24,537 nucleotides of DNA from Multifurca ochricompacta (lineage: Eukaryota > Basidiomycota > Agaricomycetes > Russulales > Russulaceae), in contig WTXG01000414.1 in the NCBI GenBank assembly GCA_022496185.1, forward strand, positions 1 to 24,537, read 5' to 3'. A program made the position numbers and the translations under genes. Positions 1 through 8,391 of this stretch are shown here, piece after piece; position 1 is the first letter of the stretch; every line of letters starts with the position of its first letter. The notes under the pieces were generated by a model. The model was not told the DNA's origin, ran no database searches, and was given only the letters and a program-made list of their open reading frames with translations.

Positions 1-664
1 GAACAATATTTACAACTCTTCATTGGCAAAAGACAGGATGACTGGATCGAGCTATTCCCCATGGTGGAGTTCATATTGAATATGAGAAAGTCCTCAGCAA
101 TGGATCATACCCCATTTGAATTACTCTATGGGTATACCCCAGACTTCACTATCCCTGCGGGACATGCCACTGGCATCCCCGGCTTAGACCAACGCCTACA
201 ACAGTTACGTCTCGCCTGATGCAACGCAGAGGCAGCTATGAGGCTTAGCAAGACACATATGACTCGTGATCTAGCTCAATCAGGGCACAATTTCCCAAAA
301 GAGGGAGATTATGTCTGGTTGCAGTCCAAAAACATTAAAATCCACCAGCAGTCCCAGAAGCTTGGTCCCAAACAGCTAGGACCTTTCAAAGTTCTGAAGA
401 AACTTAGCGACCTGATTACAAGTTGACTTGCCTCCAGCACTAAAAGTCCACAACATATTTCACATAGACTGCCTTAGTCTATACAAAGCAATGACGTTAA
501 CAGCTGATGCCCACGCCACCAGACCCCATTACCATAGATGGTGAGGAAGAGTATGAAGTAGACCATATCAGAGATAGCAAAATGTTTGGTCACACACTCA
601 AGTTCCTTATCCGATGGAAGGGTTATGGAGAAGGCGAAGACATGTGGGATGTGACGAATCTGGA
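1..664 (+). pseudogene. pol: Gypsy pol 3' remnant: integrase tail and chromodomain
   Basis: This is the last part of a Ty3/gypsy polyprotein whose start lies left of the window. Frame 1 reads through the integrase just after the catalytic Glu region (EQYLQLFIGKRQDDW) and continues to the GPF module near 361-405 (KLGPKQLGPFKVLKKLSD). A chromodomain follows at about 540-655 (EYEVDHIRDSK, then FLIRWKGYGEGEDMW), which normally directs integration to marked chromatin. The frame is broken by TGA at 217 and at about 502, and by several apparent one-base losses between 405 and 520, so no protein can be made. It resembles element 0 to its right more than elements 1 and 2 in the chromodomain wording, but the overlap is too small to assign a family firmly. 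Confidence 0.85.
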
Positions 665-719
665 TTGACAAGGTGACATGACTTGCTGATGAAGAGACAG
701 ACTTATTATTCTGAAACAC

Positions 720-1193
720 TTACTCACTGCTTACTCACTGAGGGCCCAACCCCTCCTCATTCTCCATAGTTCTAGCACAGTCTACTGCACAACCATTAGA
801 CATTATATCATTGTACTAGAAGCCTCTATTTACTATGACATAGCTAGGACTACCTGTATTTAAAGAGCAGTAGAATAGAGAGACAGACCTAAGTCTGTTC
901 TCTTGTGCCCAATCCAAGGTGCTTCGACTTCACTTGAACTCCCTCTGTAAGAACCCCACTTGAACTCTCCAAGACGCGACTTGGAGAGCCTTCGACCCTC
1001 TTGAACTTGTTGCAGAACTGAGTGTCTCTGCTGTTGACCTCAACTCTCGCACGTGCCCTATCGACTCTGTTGTGGGCTTGAACCAACTTGACTCTGCTAA
1101 AGGCTTGGAGTCCTGACTTGAACTTGATACATCTTGACTTGGGAGACTAGCTCCTGCTCGACGTTCAACACAGTGCCACACCTAACTGTGACA
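720..1193 (+). repeat. 5' LTR of element 0 (left boundary unresolved)
   Basis: The right edge is clear: the sequence ends in TGTGACA at 1193 and a self-complementary primer site follows 2 nt later. The solo LTR at 5323-5878 ends in the same way and shares the block around TAAGTCTGTTCT and the following cttcact/cttcacc text. Upstream of about 850 the similarity to that LTR fades, and no TG terminus or polypurine tract can be placed with confidence after the chromodomain stop at 664, so the start coordinate is approximate. It may also have served as the 3' LTR of the remnant at 1-664. Confidence 0.6.
857..901 (+). promoter_or_regulatory. LTR promoter and putative RNA start, element 0
   Basis: A TATA-like TATTTAAA (857-864) lies 33 nt before TAAGTCTGTTCT (890-901). 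That segment is the exact complement of the primer site at 1196-1207 and is therefore the likely 5' end of the transcript. It overlaps a perfect 6-bp stem, ACAGAC (883-888) and GTCTGT (893-898). The start site is inferred, not mapped. Confidence 0.5.
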
Positions 1194-1195
1194 TT

Positions 1196-1207
1196 AGAAC
1201 AGACTTA
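1196..1207 (+). other. Primer binding site (self-priming type), element 0
   Basis: AGAACAGACTTA begins 2 nt after the LTR end. It is the perfect 12-nt reverse complement of 890-901 in the LTR of the same element. No tRNA-type TGG primer site is present. The arrangement matches self-priming by the RNA 5' end, known from the Tf1 element of fission yeast. Confidence 0.6.
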
Positions 1208-1249
1208 CTCAAACAGAAAGACACTAGAACTCACCGAACGCGCAAGGCG

Positions 1250-3410
1250 ATGACGACATGTCCCTTGCCCTGACACCTGAACCTGAACCCCAACCACAGA
1301 ACCAACAACAACCCCCGAAGCTGCTTGACTATCGACACAATCAGTAATATCCATAAATGAACACTCGAAACACTCACCTGAATTGCAAGGAGACGACACC
1401 ACGTCCCTTGCCTGAATCTCGACAGCGCAACATCTTACTCAGCGTATGACCCCCAATCCCCAACGTCTGAAGAAGCGTCTCTTGAAGACAACTCCCCACT
1501 CCGATACCTAACAGACAAGTTAGAACCACAATCGCATGGCGACTTACCTATTGACTTCCATAACTGCTTTGCTCTTCTTGCGGCAGCAGATAGCCCCACC
1601 CCGAACAACGAAAACACAGAAGTACCAACACCACACACAATGACGACTAGACCGAACACCAGGCAGGCACGAAGGGCCGCGGAGGAGGACATCGTGGAGT
1701 CGCAGACCTGTTACAATCCCTGCTGAGCAACCCCATTTTCTTCCACCTCCCCAACAGCGACCTGTCCTTGCCGCCCACTCTGCACTTCATGATCATGTCC
1801 CCATCCTGGGACCCATCACGTGCCTTGCTCCCGTCCCTGTGACTCGCTTTGGACTTGTTGACGTACTGTACATATATGTTTGCTCTACTTTCTCTTATCT
1901 TGCTATCTCCTTATCTTTACGTTCGGACACTTACTTAATACCCTATCAGAAGCCCGACTCTACGCCATCCGCTTCCGTATATTTGGGCCCACCTGACACC
2001 AATTCCTTATCTTGTAGACACCTGCTGAGTTACGTATATAAGTCCACTGTAGCTACCTTGTAGACCTCAGACTCGACTTATTGAATACATTGGTGTTTGT
2101 CTTCCGGACTTCCCCTTGAAACCTTTGACTCGATCGTCTCAGTGCTTTTGGCACTTTCCACTTAACATTGTCACTAGGGAGCAGCCCCTTTGACTTTGAC
2201 TCATCCATTCGAACTCCAAGGGGTCCTATTGATCCCTTATCTGAACGGACGTACAAAGCTGTCACACAAGTCATGCAGAACATCTCACACCGGACATAAC
2301 AAGACCGGTCGACCCGGATGAAGCCCTGAAGATAGGCCAATTACCAGAATGACAGGAAGAAACCCTGATGAACCACTGCAAGGACCCCCCGCTCCAGGAG
2401 GAGGGGCAACGTATTCGGGAGGGCCCATGATGGGCATACCACCACCCTTCTTCGACGGAGACCGAGACATCACTATGGATTGGCTCGCCAAACTAGAACT
2501 ATTCTTCAGCCTCAATGAAACAGTAGCCATGGTTCAGAACAAAAGAACGAGAGTTGCGTTCACACTAGGATTGCTATGAGGACCCCGAGTAGACTGATGG
2601 GTGATAGACCAGATCAAATGGTTGACCGACATCAAAGAGGGAAACATCCGAGTCCCATACATTTGGGACAAATTTAGACAAATATTCTGAGATGCATGGG
2701 CCGACATGGTGGCTGGACAGAAAGCGCTGCAAGCGTTAGATCACTTACAAATGAGAGATTCTAATATCGATGAATACATCGCTGAGTTTCACACGCTGGC
2801 TACAAGGGCCGAACTCCATATTGATGACCCAGCTGCTCAGCAATTCTTTCACCGAGGCCTCCCCACGCGATTGGTTCAGACTATGCTCCTATTTGACCAA
2901 CCTAAGACGTTTGATGAAGCAGCGGCCTCAGCCAGGAAGCACCATGCAAATTGGTTGTATAGCAAAGACGCCCTCAGCACGCAGTCGACAACAAACACGC
3001 CACCCCGAGGCAACAAATTTACATTTTATAAGAAATGCGAGTCAGACCCACACTCACAAGGAGCCAACGTCATCAAAAGGGCGATTATGACAGAAGAGAA
3101 AGAGCAATATAGGAAGGATGGCCGATGCTTTGAGTGTGGGCGCCAAGGACATCTTGTCAGGGACTGCCCGAATAAGAAGCCGCGCATTACTACCAATGCC
3201 AGCGCCAGTAGCCCGGCTTGGACCACCACAATCATGGAAGTCCCTTCAACAACTACAATGGCACCTACTAAAGCTCATGCACAGAAACCTGTAGAGATGA
3301 CTGAGATAGACGTCAACACGCTTGCCAACGCCCTTCGATCCATGAATGATGATCAATGCCTCACCCTTCAGAGTAAATTCAAAGGGGATGAGGATTTTTA
3401 TATTGCTTGA
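1250..3410 (+). pseudogene. gag: Gag of element 0, interrupted by a solo LTR
   Basis: Gag packages element RNA in a cytoplasmic particle. The likely start is ATG 1250. The frame runs to 1708, is interrupted by the solo LTR plus target duplication, and resumes in register after 2306: removing 598 nt joins the sequence into one frame through PGGGATYSGGPMMGIPPPFFDGD. The capsid-like region lies at about 2440-2970 (GQKALQALDHLQMRDSNIDEY, then FHRGLPTRLVQTMLLFDQP). A CCHC knuckle CFECGRQGHLVRDC lies near 3130. In-frame TGA codons occur at 1271, 1358, 1379, 2319, 2577, 2595 and 2688, with no TAA or TAG. It ends at TGA 3408-3410, four codons past the GGATTTTT run at 3391-3398, where a -1 shift leads into pol. 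The N-terminal 1250-1640 stretch is poorly conserved, so the start is less certain. Confidence 0.75.
1709..2301 (+). repeat. Nested solo LTR (element 1 family) with AGACC duplication
   Basis: This 593-bp LTR starts TGTTAC and ends ATAACA. It is flanked by a perfect 5-bp duplication AGACC (1704-1708 and 2302-2306). It is clearly homologous along its length to the 579-bp LTRs of element 1, with many substitutions. It keeps TATATAA at 2035-2041, and 34 nt later AGACTCGACTT at 2069-2079. No internal region is present, so it is the product of recombination between the two LTRs of a full element that had inserted in the gag of element 0. Confidence 0.92.
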
Positions 3411-6285
3411 ATGATGCGGCCTTCATTTGAGCGTTAATCTCACACCATGTATTTAGATCACCTATTAGAGCAATGACAATCTCTGTTCCATTACATGGAG
3501 TGAAAAAAGAGGCCAACATCAAAGCTCTCATCGACAGTGGAGCCACAGAAAACTTTATTAATTATAAAACAGTAATCAAACACAGACTCCCCACGAAGTG
3601 TCTGACAATCCCGAAATGACTACAAAATGCAGATGGATCACCTAATGCCACACATTATATCACACGATGTGTCGATCTCCATGTCGTCACCAACGACAAA
3701 GCACAACAACACAGATTTTATGTTGCGTCGATCGGAATGGATGAAGTGATTCTAGGATATCCGTGGTTTGCAGCAAATAACCCACACATAGATTGGACAG
3801 CAGGACACCTTATGGACAAGGTCACATTCAGTCTACCTACTGAACAGATAAAGTGACTCAACATCGCACAAGAGTTAGCAATCAAAGCTAAAGATAAGAT
3901 AGAACGATCTTGGGATCAGATTGTCCCTTCAGAGTATCACTGACACCAGAAAGTATTCAGTGACCAGGAAGCTCAACACTTCCCCGCAGAACGACCCTGG
4001 GACCATAAAATCGAACTAAAAGCAGACGCTCTGGCCTCAATGGACTGTAAGATCTATCCACTTGGACCAGGAGAACAAGACGCATTGAACACTTTCCTCG
4101 ATGAACATTTGAAAAAGGGCTATATTTTGGCATTGAAATCACCATACGCATCTCCATTCTTCTTTATTAAAAAGAAGGACAGAAAACTTAGACCCATACA
4201 AGATTATTGTAAACTGAATAACTGGACGATCCAAAACACTTATCCTCTCCCGCTTATCCTGGAACTTATTGATCGAGTCTGAGGAAGTACTTTGTTCACA
4301 AAGATGGACGTTCGCTGGGGCTACAACAATATCCATATCGTACCTGAAGACCACTGGAAAGCCGCGTTCAAAACTAATCGGGGCCTCTTTGAACCCAATG
4401 TGATGTTCTTTGGCTTAACCAATTCCCCCGCGACATTCCAGACCATGATGAATGCTGAGTTCAGAGATGAACTCAATGATCACGACGCAACAGGAAAGGT
4501 GTGGTTTACAGTCTATATGGACGACATCCTTATTCACACAGATAACGATCTCGGCAATCACCGATCCAAGGTCCATCGTGTTCTGGATAAACTTAATCGC
4601 CTAGATCTATACCTCAAACCAGAAAAGTGTGCCTTTGAACAAACGTGAATAGAATACCTTGGGCTCATCTTGGAGGCAAATCAAGTTCATATGGATCCAG
4701 TCAAAGTGGAAGGTGTCGCCACCTGGAAGGTTCCCACAACCGTGAAAGAAGTCTGATCGTTCTTAGGGTTCTGCCAGTTCTATCGTCGCTTCATTCAGGG
4801 CTTTAGCAAGATCGCCGCCCCTCTGAATGCCCTAACCAGTGCCAAGAATCCATGGAAGTGGACGGCAGCAGAACAGCATGCCTTCGATACACTTAGGGAA
4901 CGCATAACCTCTCAACCGGTGCTTGCACAACCGAATTTTGAACAGCCGTTTATCATGGATACAGATGCTTCTGGATATGCCGTCGGTGCCACGTTAAGCC
5001 AGAAGGACCCTGTGGGACACTTACATCCTATCGCATACCTCTTGAAAACGCTTGATGAGACTCAGAGGAATTGGGACATATATGATAGAGAATTATTCGC
5101 GATTATGGTAGCCTTTTGTGTCTGGTGTCAATATCTCCTTGGAGCCCGACACAAAGTTCAGGTCTGCACAGACCATAATAACTTAACATGTCCCCGGAAA
5201 ATTACACACCGTGGCAGATATGCTCTCATGATGGCCCGACGCTGATCACAGAACCGAAGACAATGAAAAGGTCGTAATCCTCCCCAACAAATTATTTCTC
5301 CAAATGCTACAAACAGTTAAACTGTGATGCTTTTGTCGATGTAATGGTTTGTGACACGTTTGTGACGCGCTTGTGACAGTTTTTTGACCCGCGCGTGTTC
5401 GACTTTTGTTTCAACATTTTCGACACTTCTCACTCCGAGTCATGTGACTGGAGCTGATGGATCTTTATTATCTAATCGCTAAAATCCTCGGACTGACTTG
5501 ATGGACACTGATCTGCCTTTGGAGTGGGTACAACACCACTTACAATTCCTGCTTCAGTTCCCACTAGAGATTCACATGTATATTTACTATACTACATTCT
5601 ACTTTACTTACAAAGACACTAGAATACTTGTACTTAAGTAGGACACACTGGAGAAACAGACTTTAAGTCTGTTCTCTTGTATCTAATACAGGTCTACTTG
5701 ACTTCACCAGAATTTCTCCCTTGAACTTCCTAAGCTGCGACTTAGGAAGCCTTCTCCCCAGACTTCCAGCAGGGCCTATTGCCACTGCTTCACCTCCCTG
5801 CTCGCACGCGTGCCCCTCTTGTATCTTGTGGGACTGCAGTTTGAACGATCTTGACACAGCAGAGATCTGGCTGTGACATAAACACCCCTTCCCGTCTGAC
5901 CTGCTAGCGCGACGGGACATTCTCTGACGTTATCACGATCATGTCCTCGCGGGACACCTGGGTATTGAAAAGACTATGCGAAAGGTATTAGCTGATTACG
6001 ACAGCATTGGTCTTAGGGAATTCATCCGAGAATATGTTCAGGGTTGCGCAACATGTCAAGAAAATAAACCAAAGTTAACTAAGAAAGCCCCTTTGTTTCC
6101 GTTCGATGTACCGGCCTCGGCCAGCCCCTTTCAGTATGTCATGATGGATCTTATCACAGATCTCCCACCCTCGGGACGTTACAATGCGGTACTCACGATT
6201 GTGGACCAAGGCTGCTCCAAATCAGCAAAATTCATTCCCTGCTCGAAAGACATCACAGGGGAAGGGATTGCTACCCTGTATTATC
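3398..6285 (+). pseudogene. pol: Pol of element 0 (PR-RT-RH-partial IN)
   Basis: Frame 2 opens at the -1 shift. The protease has LIDSGATENF (Asp codon 3533). RT runs over about 4030-4700 with FFGLTNSPATFQ and YMDD at 4514-4525. RNase H has DTDASGYAVGAT, DRELFAI and TDHNNL. Integrase follows at about 5930-6285 with a zinc region (HDHVLAGHLG, GCATCQ) and MMDLITDLP carrying the first catalytic Asp. In-frame TGA occurs at 3428, 3617, 3854, 3941, 4280, 4646, 4754, 5229 and 5925, and several sit where elements 1 and 2 have Arg ([19 protein letters not shown]). A deletion near 5188 fuses NNLT to a VPGKLHTVADMLS-like stretch in another frame and removes the end of RNase H. A solo LTR sits at 5323-5878. 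The gene ends abruptly at 6285. Confidence 0.88.
5323..5878 (+). repeat. Nested solo LTR (element 0 family) with TAAAC duplication
   Basis: This 556-bp LTR starts TGTGATGC and ends CTGTGACA. It is flanked by a perfect duplication TAAAC (5318-5322 and 5879-5883). Removing it rejoins the pol reading of element 0. It contains TAAGTCTGTTCT at 5664-5675 within a stem ACAGAC/GTCTGT (5656-5661, 5667-5672), 33 nt after a degenerate TATA (5631), as in the LTR at 720-1193. Near 5347-5375 there are three close copies of a TTGTGACRCG-like word. So an element related to its host once inserted here and was reduced to one LTR. Confidence 0.9.
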
Positions 6286-6597
6286 TGTTACGAACCCCGT
6301 CTCTTCCGACTTTCTTTCTCTTACCGAACGATGACCCCTCCTTGCCGCCTACTTTACATTATCAGATCACGTCTCCATCGTGGGATCCTTCACGTGCCTT
6401 GCTCCCTTCCCCGTGATCGTCTTTGTCTATGTTTATGTTACTGTACTCGTGTTTGGGCTCTTATCTCTTATCCCTTATCTTTACGACCGGACACTTACTT
6501 AATTCCCTATCAGAAGCCAGGCTTTACGCCCTCCGCTTTCGTATATTCGGGCCCACCTGACTCCGTTATCTTATCTATAGACGCCCACTTGATTACG

Positions 6598-6642
6598 TAT
6601 ATAAGCTCGCTGTAACTACATTGTAGACCTCAGACTCGACTT
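6598..6642 (+). promoter_or_regulatory. LTR promoter and putative RNA start, element 1
   Basis: TATATAA lies at 6598-6604, and AGACTCGACTT at 6632-6642 is 34 nt downstream of it. The latter is the exact complement of the primer site at 6867-6877 and thus the probable first bases of the RNA and start of R. The same 34-nt spacing is found in the LTRs at 1709, 13172 (13484 and 13518), 16650 and 24078. Confidence 0.7.
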
Positions 6643-6703
6643 ATTGAATACATCGGTGTTTGTCTTTCGGACTCTCCTTTGAACCCTTTGACTCGATCAT
6701 CTC

Positions 6704-6718
6704 AGTGCTTTCGGCACT
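6704..6718 (+). other. Conserved U5 hairpin in LTR
   Basis: AGTGC (6704-6708), loop TTTCG, GCACT (6714-6718) form a perfect 5-bp stem. The hairpin lies about 70 nt after the putative RNA start and also occurs in the LTRs at 1709, 13172, 16650 and 24078. It would be present in the R-U5 leader RNA. A role in priming or packaging is only a guess. Confidence 0.4.
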
Positions 6719-6866
6719 TTCCGCTTAACTTTGTCACTAGGGAACAGCCCCTTTGACTTAGACTCTCCATCTGAAACTCCAAGAGGTCCTATTGGCCTCT
6801 TATCTGAATACACGAACGAAGCTGTCGCACAAGTTGTGCAGAACGTCTCACACCGGACGTAACATC

Positions 6867-6877
6867 AAGTCGAGTCT
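6867..6877 (+). other. Primer binding site (self-priming type), element 1
   Basis: AAGTCGAGTCT begins 2 nt after the 5' LTR. It is a perfect 11-nt reverse complement of 6632-6642 at the predicted RNA start. Tf1 of fission yeast also uses the first 11 nt of its own transcript as primer. No standard tRNA primer site is seen. Confidence 0.75.
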
Positions 6878-6883
6878 CTCACA

Positions 6884-8391
6884 GTGGCTTCCAGCCGCAG
6901 TCAGACCCTCTTCCGCGAAGAACTCATCGAGCGCAGAGATGAGAATAATCTTTCACAGCAAGTACTTGGCTCTGCCGCCTGGAAGGACTTTGAATCCGAG
7001 TTTGGATACTACGTCTATCACGACGGAAGATACCAACCGGTAGAATACGACGACGAGAAGAGAGTTTGGTATTGTATCCGATACTCGGACAGTCGAAACT
7101 CTTGGGTCACGACCAGACCTGCCCCACCCGAATTTGGACTAGGCCCGTGGAGAGAAAACCCTCCGGCCATTGTCACGGACTCCGAACCAGAGGAGTACGT
7201 AGAAGAACCCAGTGAAGAAGAAGCACCGGCATTAGCAAGGACTACGTTTCCGGTTGCACCCGAAGTTGTCACGATCAGAGCCCCTGCTTTGACAACTCCA
7301 CAGATATCGATACAATCCACCGACACAGTAACCCCATTCCACCAGAATATGTCGACAATTGCCGCCCAACTCCCTGACCCTGCCCCGCCAGCCCCTGTGG
7401 CACCGCCACCAAACATCCCTCCCCCCTCTGGACATCTGTCTGGAGTTTTACCCCAAACATTTACTGGGGATCGCTCGCAGAGCAAGAAATTCATGCTGGA
7501 GTTCACGACATTCAAAAACTTCAATCATGATGTCCCACAGATTGTCAACCCGTTCCAAAGGGCCAATCTGTTTCTGTCCCTGATCCGAGGGGAAGCAGTG
7601 GATGACTGGACGATGGAACAGCTAGAATGGCTGAATGAGCAGATTGAGGGTGGACGCCGGACTACAAGTGAGGGTCTTTGGGAGACCATCGCCGAAAGGT
7701 TTAAGGATGCCTTCACCGACGGACAGGCCAAACAGAAGGCCGCACGGGAACTAAAGTCCCTCAGGATGGAGAAAGGAGAGCTTGACGCATACGTAGCCAA
7801 GTTCAGGAGTCTGGCCAACAGAGCTGGCTATGACACAGATGAGGAGGCCACGTTGGACCTCTTCTCCCAGGGACTGCCCAATCCCCTGGTTAAAAACATC
7901 ATACAGTTCCATCACCCCCATGATTGGGACACCTGGGTCGATGCCGCTCGACGGCAACAACAAGACTACCTGGATTCCAAACGCGGTTTGGAGTCGATAC
8001 CAAGAAGGGAAAGACCAGAGATCAGTGGAAGGCCGCCTTCGGAGTCAAGCCTGTCCAACACACCCAGCGGGACCCAAACGCTATGGACACCTCCGCAGAT
8101 CGAGCCCGAGCTCGAGCGACACTTACGGAAGATGAGCGACAAACCCTCATGAAAGAAGGGCGCTGCTTCCGTTGTAGAGCACTGGGGCACATGTCTCGAG
8201 ACTGCCCCAAGAAGGGAGTATGAGTTGCTGCCACTGCAACGACGGAACGTCCTGCTCAGAACAACCCACCAACCATAGACAAACGGTCTAAAGAAGAGAA
8301 GGCCCAGGACATATGGGCAAACATGATGAAAGAAAGTGAGGAAGTGCGCGCCATACTCGTAGAAAAGGCATTTGCAAAGAAGGATTTTTAG
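6884..8391 (+). pseudogene. gag: Gag of element 1 (one frameshift, one TGA)
   Basis: The reading starts at GTG 6884 (A at -3, G at +4). The frame has a stop at 6860, and the first in-frame ATG is only at 7350, yet the intervening 155 codons are conserved with element 2 (WKDFESEFGYYVYHD, VWYCIRYSDS, GPWRENPPAIVTDSEPEEY). GUG initiation is therefore likely. A Pro-rich linker lies at about 7370-7440, and the capsid-like domain at about 7450-7960 (SKKFMLEFTTFKNFNHD to LFSQGLPNPLVKNIIQFHHP). A CCHC knuckle CFRCRALGHMSRDC starts at 8164. A one-base loss near 7976 (GATTCC where element 2 has GATTTCC) moves the C-terminal part to frame 1, and TGA at 8221 follows the knuckle. The end is TAG 8389-8391, directly on the shift site. 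Confidence 0.85.
8383..8391 (+). other. Gag-pol -1 frameshift site, element 1
   Basis: The gag frame reads GAT TTT TAG. The pol frame begins one base back (TTA GTA GGC, residues LVGSNPSAWARAL). A P-site tRNA-Phe on TTT can re-pair perfectly one base upstream while the stop codon sits in the A site. Element 2 has the same GGATTTTT run with TGA at the equivalent place, and element 0 has it with TAT. Confidence 0.6.

Larger units (their letters stand above)
720..6285 (+). mobile_element. Element 0: old gypsy chromovirus, truncated on the right
   Basis: The order is LTR, primer site, gag, protease, RT, RNase H, integrase. The element stops inside the integrase core where the 5' LTR of element 1 begins at 6286, and the rest is absent from the window. 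Two solo LTRs interrupt it and each is flanked by a perfect 5-bp target duplication, so it is older than both. Apart from those inserts and one deletion near 5188, the gag and pol frames stay open over about 4.3 kb if TGA codons are ignored. That is unusual for such an old copy. Confidence 0.85.
6286..6864 (+). repeat. 5' LTR of element 1
   Basis: A 579-bp LTR with 6-bp inverted termini TGTTAC and GTAACA. It aligns without gaps to 13172-13750 at an offset of 6886, with one difference (6835). Reading frames inside it are by-products of the LTR sequence and not genes. Confidence 0.97.

Noticed and set aside
1250..6285. UGA as a sense codon (recoding) to explain uninterrupted frames with TGA
   Set aside because: Sister copies have Arg CGA at several of these sites, and normal genes of elements here end with TGA, TAG or TAA. 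CpG mutation is simpler.
6184..6615. Open frame across the element 0/5' LTR junction; its LTR part repeats at 13217-13501
   Set aside because: The identical text in both places is simply the two LTR copies. It spans promoter sequence and lacks conservation in the other LTRs.
6865..6885. tRNA-type primer binding site
   Set aside because: The bases after the LTR do not start with the usual TGG of a tRNA 3'-end complement, while an exact match to the element's own RNA start is present.
7018..7524. 168-codon open frame on the minus strand
   Set aside because: It lies wholly opposite gag of element 1, whose protein is conserved with element 2. The minus reading is repetitive Gly/Ser text with no motif.
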